From Yponomeuta sedellus (Eukaryota; Arthropoda; Insecta; Lepidoptera; Yponomeutidae): 64,000 nt of DNA. The stretch covers positions 16,772,678-16,836,677 of the forward strand of contig OW203721.1 in NCBI GenBank assembly GCA_934045075.1, read 5' to 3'. The notes under the pieces are model-generated. The model saw only the letters and a list, made by a program, of their open reading frames with translations. It ran no database searches and was not told the DNA's origin. Position numbers and translations under genes: made by a program. This document shows positions 25,064 to 36,322 of this stretch, piece by piece (within the stretch, counting starts at the first letter, position 1; every line of letters begins with the position of its first letter).

Positions 25064-25854
25064 TGTTCCTTAGCACGGGTTAGTGCATTAAAAATAAAAA
25101 TGGTGTAATTTTATTAATTTTTTTTGTATGGTACATTGCTTAGTACTAATTAGCATTCAACTGTCACACTTAGTTAAGGCACAGAGGAAGGGGAGAAACT
25201 TGCTCCTGACGCACAGGTTTTCCTGTTTAAAGAGCAAAGGCTTCATAATTCACTTGGGCAAATAGTCGTTCTCAATAAAGACATTTGTATTTGAATAATA
25301 GCACGGTGTATTCGGTATTTGACTCATTTGCACTATGCAAACAGGGAGTGCCTCTGCCAATACCCTCGCTTGGTTTAGGCTGGAATCTAAGGCTAATATT
25401 GATTTCTGTAATGTGATCGGCGTTGCGCTATTACGTTCGCTTAGATGCAGAAGTGAATATCGCCAGGCGTCCTTTCATTACATACTGCCCACAATAAGTC
25501 CGAAAAGTGATGAGAAATAACCATTGTCTAACCATTAGCAATTAGTACTTACTAATGAAGAATAGTAGTCAGAATAATTAATTAAATCTGGTTGCATATT
25601 AATTATTAAAAGATATATTGACATGATTGCAACATATTGGCTGTCAACCATTTAAAGATCAAAATTATACAACTTTATTGCAACACGGTTACAAAAAACC
25701 AATTGATTGGCTGCCAAATTATCACTCTCTATGCTCGGGGCAGTCAGGCTAACTCCAATATTTTTTGGATTGAGGTACCCTATAAACGTCCCACTGCAGA
25801 GCACTTAATTATGTTTTTAAATAAGAACTAATATCTACATATATGTGCTGAAAC

Positions 25855-26120
25855 CTGGGCGGTGGTAGCGGAGCGGTGTAGAACGCCGGCCTCTCAATCG
25901 GGAGGTCGTGGGTTCAAACCCCGGCATGTACCAATGACTTTGTATTCTAAGTTATGTACATTGGTAAAATTATAGTAGCAATACCATTGGCCGACGGTGA
26001 AGGAAAACATCGTAAGGAAACCCTAGTGTCTGAAGTGTTAACGTGCCTCAGCGTTTGCTACGTACAATGGCCCAACTATGAGGCTAAGTGCGGAAATCTC
26101 AGGTTTATCTAACTAACTAT
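25855..26120 (+). mobile_element. tRNA-derived SINE, third family
   Basis: Head ggcggtggtagcggagcggt, B box ggttcaaaccc, then catgtaccaatgac and a body with ggtgaaggaaaacatcgtaa. Related heads occur at 19360-19445, 26130-26230 and, in reverse, near 20140-20225, 45000-45125 and 50195-50285. Confidence 0.6.
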
Positions 26121-26129
26121 GTGCTGAAA

Positions 26130-26230
26130 CCTAAGCCCATTTGAGTAGAACAACGGACTCGAAAGCGAGAGAGCCAGGTTTAATTCCCCAGGTCGGGGAT
26201 GTACCTATGATTTTGTTTATTTTCAACGCT
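26130..26230 (+). mobile_element. SINE head fragment, third family
   Basis: Contains tgagtagaacaacggactcg, aaagcgagag, a decayed B box and gatgtacctatgattttg. Confidence 0.5.
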
Positions 26231-26401
26231 ACGCACTTTTAGAATTTGTAGTAGCAATACAACAACCCGCGGGTTCCCTTCGCACGTATTTACTTTTTCT
26301 GACAGAATGTATTTCCCGAATAGGGCGGCTATAATCTCATCAGATGCTCTGTTCAGCGATCTATAACAAGCGCATTGATCTAGACAATCAGCTTACACAG
26401 G

Positions 26402-26544
26402 GTTATTCCTAAGATGCGCAATTTTTCAAATATGTGGGTTTTAGTTTCGATAAATCTGGGAAACAATAGTCATAGAGCAAAAGTAGTTGTAAGACACAAA
26501 CTGAGGCGTTCCAGCCATTACGAATTGCGCATTTTAGGAATAAC
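26402..26544. mobile_element. Short MITE with 22-bp terminal inverted repeats
   Basis: 143 bp. Ends gttattcctaagatgcgcaa and, read from the right, gttattcctaaaatgcgcaa: one mismatch. No clear target duplication; no coding capacity. Confidence 0.55.
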
Positions 26545-26741
26545 ATTGTATTTATTGTCAATTGAATCATAGTAGTTTAGTTCAAAACAGACAGTCACGT
26601 TACCAACCCTTTTGAACATTAATATCCACTTACTACATAGACAAAAGTAATTATTTTCATCCAGAGCACACACTTTACTGAATATTATTAGTCCCCATCC
26701 GTGCGTTGCGATACTTAGGTAGGTACTCAAAGATAAAATTG

Positions 26742-27000
26742 ACGGCCTCGGTGGCGCAGCAGTTTGGCACGCTGACTGTAAAACCGAAGGTCTCGGGTTC
26801 GATCCCCGGCCGGATCAAACTAGGAAACGAACTTTTCTAGTTTGTCTCGGGTCTTGGATGTTATCTATGTATTTATTGTATTAAATCTATCGTCGAGTTA
26901 GCACCTATAACACAAGTCATTTAGTTGTACTTAGTATAGGGCTAACGAGATCTGTGTAATATGTCCATGAATATTTATTATTATTATTATAAAACGACGA
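26742..27000 (+). mobile_element. tRNA-derived SINE, second family
   Basis: Head ggcctcggtggcgcagcag with A-box-like start, B box ggttcgatccc, body ending gctaacgagatctgtgtaat, tail (tta)n. The reverse complement of the body recurs at 56995-57135. It lies directly before the 27161 exon. Confidence 0.7.
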
Positions 27001-27160
27001 AAGCGCAAGCAGGTCTTGGAAAAATATATTTTTACCGTGGTAAGCGGAAGACTACGTTTCCCAACCATGAAAAACAAGTATGAAACCATTCGCTGTGCAG
27101 TAGTGACTGTGTAACGTAAGGGGCCGTTCCGCAGAAAACAAGAGAGGAAGGAGCACTTAC

Positions 27161-27312
27161 TTTTTCAGCATGAAAGACTTGCTTAGCTCCTTGAGGACTG
27201 TGGAGACGATGGCTCCAGCCGCCGGCACCGCGAGCACCGACGCGTCCATACAAGCCGACAGCGCCGCCGGCGCCAGCACGCCCAGCCGCGACGGCCGCGG
27301 ACTCTTCGACAT
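27161..27312 (-). CDS. Candidate 5' coding exon of unknown gene (possibly csw-like 5' exon)
   Basis: From an ATG in a fair context (agtgatgtc), 50 codons plus two bases run to a good gtaagt donor: MSKSPRPSRLGVLAP, an Ala-rich hydrophobic stretch, then KELSKSFMLK. An in-frame stop about 75 bp upstream and a CpG-rich upstream region suit a first exon. It ends in phase 2 (aa), and the next minus-strand exon recognised downstream, 17537-17699, starts with the one base needed, giving Lys-Trp-Phe-His-Gly. Phase agreement alone has a one-in-three chance of arising by accident, so membership in the csw-like gene is a hypothesis. The function of the 50 residues is unknown. Confidence 0.4.
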
Positions 27313-27389
27313 CACTCCCGACTCCTGACTGCACCAAAAATTCTCAGTAACCTCCAACAGAAGCCTCGGACTTGACGATTACTCGCGCC

Positions 27390-27535
27390 TATTTACAGTT
27401 TCTCGTGCGACCACTACCGCGAAGCGATCTATCTCGCACGCTGCTCGACACGCGAATGCGCCGGCGCATCTCGTCGGTCCTTCGAGCCGGCGCGCCCGGC
27501 ATTACTCACAAAGTCGCACAATGCTGACGGGCGAT
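27390..27535 (-). promoter_or_regulatory. CpG-rich putative promoter or 5' UTR
   Basis: A short island dense in CG dinucleotides within AT-rich DNA, directly upstream (minus sense) of the candidate first exon at 27312. No TATA box or initiator could be assigned with confidence. Confidence 0.3.
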
Positions 27536-27932
27536 GTCTGCCATTATTTATTGGCCTTAACTCTGCGATTGTTTATCGTTTTGTTTTTGATTTTTAATTA
27601 TTTTATTTACATAGTTTGAGAATTTATTTATCTAATTAGGTACAATATGATTTAAGAACGTGTATGTAGTTCGTTTATACGTACATCATAATTATATAGG
27701 TACATACCTTCAACCCCGAAGCCAAAACTCATTGTCGGATAAATGGTAAATGTATTCACTATCGGCCACAGCGTCTAAAGTTGTAGCATAATTTTATGAT
27801 TAAGTATATTTTTCAACACAACAAAATTGCACGCTTAAAAACATTTATTTATAAGGCACAGCAAGGATTTCTTACCATTATTCATAGTTTTCCACACATG
27901 TCCTTATAATTAGGTAATTAATTACAACTTAC

Positions 27933-28064
27933 CAAAATATTATCGCAGCAAGGTTGCTCGGGAGTTGTCGAATGCGACACGCCTCCGGTGTCTGCTTCCG
28001 AACTCGTTTCAGCCGCGGGCGCTTCCTGCGTATGCGCAGGAGTCAGCGCGATGATGCGCTCGGC
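27933..28064 (-). CDS. Candidate GC-rich coding exon, unknown gene
   Basis: An open frame of 44 codons, much richer in GC than its surroundings: AERIIALTPAHTQEAP to PEQPCCDNIL, ending at a gtaagt donor in phase 0. The acceptor (agtagcgag) is weak. Composition suggests a disordered, acidic, Ser/Thr-rich protein segment. It could splice to an acceptor (gcagtcag) just upstream of the 27312 ATG and extend that exon, or be 5' UTR. No family recognised. Confidence 0.3.
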
Positions 28065-28099
28065 CTCGCTACTTGCGCGATATCATAAATTACTTGATG

Positions 28100-30320
28100 C
28101 ATAGCCTCTAGCATATTAATGTGGTGCATTACGGATGTGGGTATTTTCAATCATAGGATATGTCATATCAAGAACAACAACAAGAACAGCAGAAGAGAAC
28201 TTGAATTCTAATCGAAATAGGTAGCTTAATAACTGGTTCCACCATTTTAGATCCCTTCGGCGATCATTATAAAGTACCGACTATATAAAGAAGGAAAGTC
28301 GAATACATTCGCTTAGTGCTGCGCTATGAATAAACCTACGCAGACTTGCATTTGATTTTCACCAATAAAATTACCAAACGCATTGCAATTTCTAATTCCT
28401 TGTTGGTGTTAGGAAGTGGTACAGTCACCATGAACACTTTATGTGCCAAGTTTTCGTTACAAATTAACCGATATATCTTGCGGGATAAGAGTATATTTCG
28501 ATATGGTTGAGGAGGATACGCTTTTTTGATGACGAAGAAGGGATGACTCAGACTTGAAGATCTTGGACTCTAAGGAAACGAGGTTATTACCTTCTTGGCA
28601 TTTACCTACATGTCTATTCTAATAGCAATAAACCGCAATATCCTGTTTCCTAAAGTTAATTTTAGTATCGAGTATTTAAGGCCACAAGCTATTTGTAAGG
28701 TCTAGATATTTCCAATACAATTGTCAGTGTGAACAATCTAAAGCCGATAGTGTAGGTACAAGTACGATGTAATCTTCTACGAAAGTAACAGCAAGATGCA
28801 TTCAACAAACCTTACCAAGTTAACTAATTAATTTCAGTTCTGAGACGGTCCGTATATTACATTAATAACGCGGCGACAATGTAGTAGAATATAGAGCAGA
28901 TTTGTATTACGGGTTGGTCAATAAGACCTTGGTAAATAACTTATTATACTTGTACAAATACAGAGGAAAAAAGTACAAGGAAGGAAGCAACAATCTTTCT
29001 GTCTCTATATCATGCGATCAGTAACTGATTTACTTACACAACACATCTATAAAAAAATTCACATAATGATTGCTTTAAAAAAAGCGCTCGAAACATAGCC
29101 ATCTTTTACTATACCTACTCGTACCTATATATGCGGAAAGTTTACACTAAAAAGTGTCTATTTTCCGCCATTATCTTCGAAAACATCACCATGTACGACT
29201 TTTTACGAGGTCCACTGCAGGGCACAGATGTTACACGTACCAACCGAGGATTGGCAATTTCAAGTCCTGAGGTTTGTCAAAATCGCAGGCACTCAGGTTT
29301 CCTCACCATGTTTTCCTTCACGTTAGCGAGTATAAATTGGGAGATGTCCATTTAGAATTTTCTGCTCCTCGCTTTCATTATTTTGCTACCCGATTTCGTA
29401 TTTTCGACTAAGCACCAGTTGCTGCTCATAATACTTTGATTGCTAACAGAAGAGACTTTATTGCTAACAAACCATATTCTTGTCAATCGCATAAACGCTT
29501 GCCAAATGGCTACCGAAATAAAAGATCTCAGAAAAGACTTAAATTTTCAGATGTTTACCTTTTCTTTTAACTCTTTCTTTGCACTCTGATGACACTACAC
29601 CACTAATTACTCACATCGGCATTACCACTTACGGTGTGGCATTAAGCTGAATCGGGATTGACGACCTATTCTTTTACATTTCATTCTTGCAGGCTTGTGA
29701 CGGCAGCGGCGTGTGACAGGCATACAAGGGGGCTAATCTTTGACAAAGGAAGGGCCTTACTTGGTACGACGTCAGGTCTTCAGCCCGGAGGCCGCCGAAT
29801 GGCACGTAGGCCAGTGCGGCGGCCGGTGGCAATGTCGCCGAGCTTGCTTCCTGATACGACCACCGAACTGCTATGACCTCCGAGTACTTACCTGTTAGTC
29901 TGGAGACCAGGAGACCAGACAAACCTTTGAGCGATATTTGGCATGCAGGGCGCAAAAACTGTAATGCTCTAGTAAAGGACAGTGGTGCAGGTTAGTAACG
30001 GTTGTTAGGAGTTAATAAAATCACCTTGATTTGGTTGATTTAGTTGACACATCGCACAGAAAACCGATGTCAAAAATACAAAATTCAAATCATTTTATTT
30101 CAACAGAATTTTTTATTCTGTTTGCTGAATGTCAATGTACAATGTAAAATGTAAGCCGCCGCCTTCGGGCCGTATTGTAGTGGAGAAAAAGGCAGCGGAA
30201 AAAAAAACTCCACTCTGACCATCTTTTCTCAAATCTTCTTGTGTGTTACAGTATGTCGCGGTGATCTTCTGCTTATGTTAAGTAATTTTTATTCTGCAAG
30301 TAATCACACTGTCATCACAT
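28100..30320. other. Intergenic or intronic DNA
   Basis: A SINE-like body (29205-29340) and a GC-rich patch at 29700-29950 with minus-strand open frame and gtaagt-like sites that could be an exon, but without recognisable domain or good acceptor. Otherwise nothing recognised. Confidence 0.4.
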
Positions 30321-30324
30321 CACA

Positions 30325-30550
30325 TAATCACACTAATATTAAAAAGGCGGAAGTTTGTGAGTGTGTATGTTTGTTACTTCTTCACGTCTAAATGGCTGGA
30401 ACGATTTTAATAAAATTTGGCATGAAGTTAGCTGACACCCTGGATTAACACATAGGCTACGTTTTACTGCGGAATGATATCTTTTACTGTTAATACTCAA
30501 TTTATTTTCCCTAATAAAGCACGGGTAACGCCGCAGGGCACGGCTAGTAA
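30325..30550 (-). repeat. Repeat copy ('agctgtgccc...' family)
   Basis: Reverse orientation: ggcggaagtttgtgagtgtg, ctggattaacacataggcta, ending cgcagggcacggctagta. Confidence 0.6.
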
Positions 30551-30968
30551 TTCATATATTATCCTATTTTTTCCAGATATTTAGAAGGGTGTTGTCTTTT
30601 ATAAGGTTCAGGTCATGGTGTTTGTATTAAAGTGAAATAATGAGCCTCTTCTATTGTGATGTACCTACGCCAGGTAATATTGGTTGTATGGAGGAGATCA
30701 CTTTTAGTGATAAGGCCGCCGTCTGTACTCTTAGGTTAAGAAATATCTGTTTAGTTTCCATTTTTATGTACAATAAAATGCTCCCTATCTGTCTATCTAA
30801 TATTGCCTCGGCGGCTTTTCAGTACTAATATGTTTCAAAGTTTTCCGAACACAATAATATTGCCAAAAAATCCAAACAGACTTTTGTTAATTAACAAGTT
30901 TAAAGTGATTTTAAGTCCATATTTGTACGTGAAGAGTCTTACATAGAGTTGGTTGGTCGGAATGGTAA

Positions 30969-31579
30969 AGGTCATCGCACATTGAAACAACTCAACGGCG
31001 ACTCGACTCTATGCCAAATATTGAAATTTAAGCCCTGTGTCATATGTTCAAGGTTTAATTTTAAAAAATGATATTAAAGTAGTGTACGACGAGTGGCCTA
31101 CGCATCGTACACTAAAGGTCAACCCCGACACGTTTGTCACGCAATGACCACACGTTGTCCACGCAACGACCACACGTTGTCCACGCAACGACTATGCGTT
31201 TGCGACTGACGCGTGACGGGCAACCATTTGCCAACCCCCCCGTCCGCCATTACAATATTCACCTTCTGATTTCCTTTGTCGCAACATATCATGTACCCAA
31301 TATCTTTTTTTCCTGCTGTTTCGTTCATTTTCATTATCGAGTATAATAGCTATAATCGCCAGTTCACTGAATGTAAAGTTCGACATTTCATAAGCAACAC
31401 GACTTCTTTGGACAAAATTCAATACGCATTACCCACTCGTTGACACCGCGTTGTCCACTCGTTGACAACGCATTGCCCACTAGTGACTATGGGGTGGATC
31501 AACTAGTTGACTACTCATCGAGAGTGTGAGTAGAGTTGCTGCCGCGTTGGCGTGGAGTTGTTATAATGTGCGAAGACCT
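30969..31579. mobile_element. PIF/Harbinger-like MITE
   Basis: 611 bp between TAA duplications (30966-30968, 31580-31582). The TIRs read AGGTC(A/T)TCGCACATT followed by aacaactc on both ends. The interior contains repeated units such as cgttgtccacgcaacgacc (31153-31190) and inverted partners near 31438-31490. No coding capacity. Assignment to PIF/Harbinger rests on the 3-bp TAA duplication only. Confidence 0.65.
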
Positions 31580-32177
31580 TAAATGAACTGGTAGAAAGTC
31601 TAAAGGAACTAACTAAAATAAACTGAGCAATTTTTTTTTGTCGATTCAAATACGAATGTCGAAGTAAATAGACCAGATATTTTTTATGCATAAATACCTT
31701 CCTACAAATTCTCGTTCAAGAACGCCACTGAACCTGGCGATCAGTCTTTACTTTACTGTCTTACTTTTACGAAATGAGCGCCAGATGTGCAGCAGACAAT
31801 ACCTATAAAAATTCCTTATCTAAGAAAATGACAAAAATCCCACTAAATTCCCTCTACGGAAATATTTCCAGCCTTCCGCAGTATTTCCACTCACGCTACA
31901 TCAATAGTGACGACACTAAAATGTAACGCAGAATCAACTGTCGTGTCTTCCAAGAAATTATGTCGCCTTAGTCGATGCGTTAAATATGTATGCGGGTCGA
32001 CACGTGACATACTTATGCATTATAGGAAATTATCACGTGTCAAAGCATTCTTGGCCGGAACATGAGCATTAATAAACCAACACTAATAGATTAGATTAGA
32101 ACTCTTTATTGTACTCTCTATTGTACTAATAGGCGTGACGATAGTATCAAATAATCCAAGAATTAACGATTTTAAGC

Positions 32178-32530
32178 GCTCGTGGCCTAGGCGAACCGAG
32201 TGATTGGAAACAATCACTTGGTTAGGCAACAACAGGCGCGGTCAGGTACAGGATGGGTGAGCGTCATGTGACTACCGCTAGTGGCATTTTTCCGAGCGCT
32301 TCCGTGCTTCGCAAGGCACGTTAAGCCGTTGGTGCCGGCTGTCATATAATGGCAGTCGTTAAGCCATGTCAGAGGCCTTATGGGCGGCTTGATAACTTCT
32401 GACAGTAAGACCCGCCACTGTCTTACAATCCTCCACCAACCCGGACTTGGCCCCCGTGGTGGAGTATGGCCTAACCTTCTTGCGATGCAGGTAGAGACCC
32501 GTGCCCCAGCAGTGGGGACATACTAGGGTT
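32178..32530 (+). mobile_element. 5S rRNA-derived SINE copy
   Basis: Starts gcgctcgtggcctaggcgaa, continues gttaggcaacaacaggcgcg, caggatgggtgagcg, and the same LINE-like tail ending near gggttgat. Confidence 0.65.
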
Positions 32531-32661
32531 GATAACGAAATAACGAATAACGATTTTAGGAGAAAGTACATATGAAAAGCATCACTACCAATATTTTCAA
32601 TAAAATAAAAGATTATGATACTGCTTTCAGCCATTTTGACTGCAACACCCATCACACCGCG

Positions 32662-32755
32662 TGACGTCACGCTTAGGTAAACATTGGCAAACTTCACCCG
32701 TTCTTTGTTGTGACTACTAGTGATTACGATGTTTGTTTACCTGGGCGTGACGTCA
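32662..32755. repeat. Inverted repeat with TGACGTCA at each end
   Basis: Arms tgacgtcacgcttaggtaaa (32662) and, read in reverse from 32755, tgacgtcacgcccaggtaaa. Either a small MITE or chance regulatory-like sites. Confidence 0.45.
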
Positions 32756-32954
32756 GATTCGACTCCATGACACTGCGAGCTGTTTACACACGGATTTAAA
32801 ATAATTTTGGATTTTTTATTTTAACCTTCGTTAAACTTAAGTTTATTACTGAAACATGTTTTTTTGTAAAAAAATCCCCGCATTATGGAAGAGAATTTAA
32901 AAATGTTTCGTCATGCGTATTATACTACCTTCTTACTGCACAGAAATTTGTAAT

Positions 32955-33070
32955 ATTCCTTTCAGGTCGAGCGCTTAACACGGTTGGTTGGCAAAACTCA
33001 GGTCGTCGGTTTGATTCCCATTGGTTACGGCCGTACTTTGTATGTACAAATGGCCTTACTCTGGATGTAA
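32955..33070 (+). mobile_element. Degraded tRNA-derived SINE, fourth family
   Basis: Contains cgcttaacacggttggttgg, gtcggtttgattcccattgg and gtatgtacaaatggcc; weakly preserved. Confidence 0.4.
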
Positions 33071-33308
33071 ATCAATTAATTATAGTTAAACTTTATTCTT
33101 TATTTAAACATTATAAAAATAGAAAAAAAAATACCATGGGTAGTTGCACTAAACATAACCCGTATCGCGAGGAACCAGTTAAATTTCAACATCATAATTA
33201 ATTCAATCCATTAATTTAAAATGGAATAAAAAATAAGCTAATATTATCTTTTCAAGATATCTTTTGTGTTTGTGTAATCCAAGCTTAAAAATTCTACTGC
33301 CGAGTCTG

Positions 33309-35664
33309 CCCTCCGGCCGCCAGGTTCGATCGCACAGTTCGATTAATCGAACTGTGAGGAAATTTATATTCTTATGGTTCGATTGAAAAGTCGAACTGTC
33401 CGGAGTTTGCTATTTTAAGTAAACCGTGGTTCGATTAATCGAGCTATGAGGAATTGTATGTCCTTATGGTTCGAGTGAAAAGTCGAACAGTGCAGAGTTT
33501 GTATTTTAAGTAAACGTGGTTCGATTAATCGAACTATAAGGAATTTTAGAACCTTACAGAAAATTAATTTAAACGTCCTACTGTATCAGGAAAATAATTG
33601 CTATTTAATAAATATCCTTTATTTAAATAAAGAACCTTTCCATGCCATACGTTCCAGGAAAAATCCCACATGCATATCACCATGAGCAAGCATCATATTT
33701 GTTGAAATTATGAACTCATTCCGTCTTCGTGGTTCTTTTTCTCGCTTCTCTAACAGTCCTCCTTTAATTTTAATGCCATAATACTCAGAATCTCGGTGTA
33801 AACTGGTCAATATAGTCATCAAATTTGGTCCTTTTTTCCCTAAAAGTGCATTGATTTTTTTATGCCACCCTTCGAGACAATTTGTTGTCCGGTGTAGCTC
33901 TCCATAAACAGACCACTTTTTTAAAAAATCAATGTTATGTAGCCATTGGCTTTCCATGTACTTTTTAAATTGTTTCATTCCCGTATCTTCTGTAATGTCT
34001 TTCACTATATACGCCCAACCATCCATTATTAAGTGACATGGCAAGAAAGGGAGAGCTGAGCTCAGTGCTACTATTCTTTTGTCACTTTGTGCCTTAGTAA
34101 TTTTAAGACTTTTTGCTTTTCTCCAAACAGCCCTTGCAAAATGGTAAAAACAACCTTTTATGATTGATTGTGGAAAGACACTTTCTATGGCGTTCATTGC
34201 CGCAGCTTCGTAATCAGTCTGAAATTTTCTAGGATTAAAGTCTGGAAGTTGCGACTTAATCATATTAAAAAGTGCAATTTAACTATCCTCTTTTTTATCT
34301 GACATAAATGCGTAGACAAGTGGGACTACGTTTAAACAGTCAACCGAAGAACCAACATCCCCATGCACGGTGTATAGTTGTACAAAAGGAGATGGGCAAC
34401 TGCGAAATGTGCCATCACCAAAATAGTGGTCAATTTTAGGTATATTTTCTTTGGCATCTTTTGAGCAAAACGCAATTATTCGGCTTTCGTTGTAGGAATA
34501 GTCCGCCAAGACGAATTTTTCGAATTTTGATGGTACTTCAACTTCATAAGGTGTTCCATAGACTATTTTTGAAATTCCAGCGGCTTTTTTACGATTGCTA
34601 TAAAGGCCAGTTTTTACGGCAGTAAATGAAGGCATTTTTGTAATTAAATCTAAGCCTGCGTTTTTTAATGGAATAATATGATCTTCATAAACTGTTTTCA
34701 TAGGTGTAATACTAGAACATGCTGCCAGCTTCATTTTATATAATTGTTTGTCAATTTCATTTCTGCTATGGTCTGGTAGACAAGAATGGTCTTTCATTTT
34801 TATAATTCGGGAATCCTGTACACAAAAACGGTAAACAATAAAATAGGATCCATATATTATAAATTATATATATTTATAATTTAAACATAAAATAGCATTC
34901 CATGTATCAAGTCATCAAGAATATGAAATGAGTAATGAAATGTAGCTATAATAGTTTTATAACTCGTAAATGCTTAGACACTAGTGATTTCACAGATGAC
35001 TTACTTGTAAAGTAACCGATCCACGACAGCCTGTTTTCTTGAAGCTACACATCCAAAGCGAAGATCCACTTTTATATTTTTTATTATGAAAAAATTTATA
35101 GCCGCTGTGCTGAAGTACTACGCCTCCATTGCGTTTGATAAAAAATAAATCATTCTCATTTTCTTCCGACATAATTGCTAAAGGAACTCGTAGAAATTAT
35201 AATAGTAATTTCACAGTCGCATTAAAGTGGAAAATACTTGTATTTATAACTATTTATGCAATATTAATTTGACTTTGACTTGACATTAGAGATTAAATCA
35301 TCTATTTTGTTGCGCAAAGAGTTTATGCATTAGAAAGGTTTGTGTATTTTCTGTAGTATTCATTCATACAAACCGAACAAGACGTTAAAATCTATAAAAA
35401 TATGAATTACACATCTAGGACAATTTGCACTTCGGACAGTATCGCTGACTTTTTTACCCATCGAACTATAAGGAAATACAGATCGTCGTAGTTCGATTGA
35501 TCGAACAACAAGGACTTAAAATTCCTGATAGTTCGATTAAACCAAATTGATCGAACTACAAGGAATTACAAATCTTCGTCGTTCGATTGATCGAACCATA
35601 AGGAAATAAAATATCTCGTAGTTCGATTAATCGAACTGTGCGATCGAACCTGGCGGCCGGAAGG
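33309..35664 (-). mobile_element. Mutator-like element (MULE) with FLYWCH-MULE transposase, near-intact
   Basis: 2356 bp bounded by an 8-bp direct repeat cgagtctg (33301-33308 and 35665-35672). Terminal inverted repeats begin CC(C/T)TCCGGCCGCCAGG and stay nearly identical for about 45 bp, through a gttcgattaatcgaac palindrome. Each end then carries further spaced copies of that palindrome (33.33-33.54 kb and 35.46-35.64 kb). The coding part, on the minus strand, is a spliced transposase with one in-frame stop. An intact target duplication and well-preserved TIRs point to recent insertion. Confidence 0.92.
33619..35172 (-). pseudogene. MULE transposase with N-terminal FLYWCH zinc finger, one internal stop
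   Basis: Exon 1 (35005-35172, 56 codons from ATG) encodes a FLYWCH-type finger: FFIKRNGG, GYKFFHNKK, LWMCSFKKTGCRGSV. Exon 2 (34815 down to 33619) starts DSRIIKMKDHSCLPD, supplying the last finger ligand, then the MULE catalytic domain. Candidate DDE residues are Asp in GDGTFRSCP, Asp in TDYEAAAMNAI and Glu in TNCLEGWHKKIN; IKGCFYHFARAVWRK is the typical zinc-knuckle-like helix. A single TAA at 34279-34281 (between VYAFMSDKKEDS and IALFNMIKSQ) interrupts an otherwise open frame. It is called a pseudogene for that reason; sequencing error or polymorphism could also explain it. Confidence 0.9.
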
Positions 35665-35775
35665 CGAGTCTGTACTAAGTAAGTAAAATTCTCAATTCAA
35701 AAATTGGGCCATAAGTATTTATAAATGTGGGAACCTAAATAACTGATTGAGAACCTAGGCAACAGTGGATTTTAC

Positions 35776-36322
35776 CCTTTCGGCCGTCATGGCAACTAAA
35801 CTTCGCAACCGGTTGTGAAAAAGGATTTTTTATTCTTTGTCGGCAACTAGCTGTGAACAAAGAATTTATTTTCTTTATCCGCAACTAGTTGCCAACAAAG
35901 AATACTTTATCCGCCATGGCAACTGAATTTCTCAACTAGTTGTGTAAAAGGATTTTATATTCTTTCTTGGCAACTGGTTGTGACAGAAGTAATAGGAAGT
36001 TTTATTCATTCGTTGACAATCTTTGCGGTCAATCCTTATATAAATCCTAGTTCTAGAATTACTGGCCAGGGTTATCTTTATATACACTTATAGATCAGTG
36101 TATGTTATATTATTGTATTAGATGAGGACTACATTACTACATGGTTGCGTAAGAAGAAAATAGATTCTTCTACTGCAACTAGTGTTTTTGAAAAATTCCT
36201 GGTTGGCAACTAGTTGCGTATAAAGAAAAAAAATTCTTTATTCGCAAGTAGTTGCCGACAAAGAATAAAAATTCCTTTTTCACAACCGGTTGCGAAGTTT
36301 AGTTGCCATGGCGGCCGAAAGG
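35776..36322. mobile_element. Non-autonomous MULE-type element
   Basis: 547 bp flanked by the 8-bp repeat gattttac (35768-35775 and 36323-36330). The TIRs start CCTTTCGGCCG(T/C)CATGG and continue through aactaaacttcgcaaccgg on both ends. They resemble those of the neighbouring complete MULE (CCTTCCGGCCGCCAGG). Both ends hold spaced short palindromes of the caactagttg/aaccggtt type. No ORF of note. Confidence 0.88.

Noticed and set aside
27032..27337. Alternative minus frame over the 27 kb exon with a WFH tripeptide, briefly taken as N-SH2
   Set aside because: The WFH is followed by no SH2 sequence and lies beyond the gtaagt donor; Gly/Ala-rich frame is a shadow.
29674..29955. Possible GC-rich exon on the minus strand with gtaagg donor
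   Set aside because: No credible acceptor, no recognisable domain; kept only as a note in the intergenic entry.
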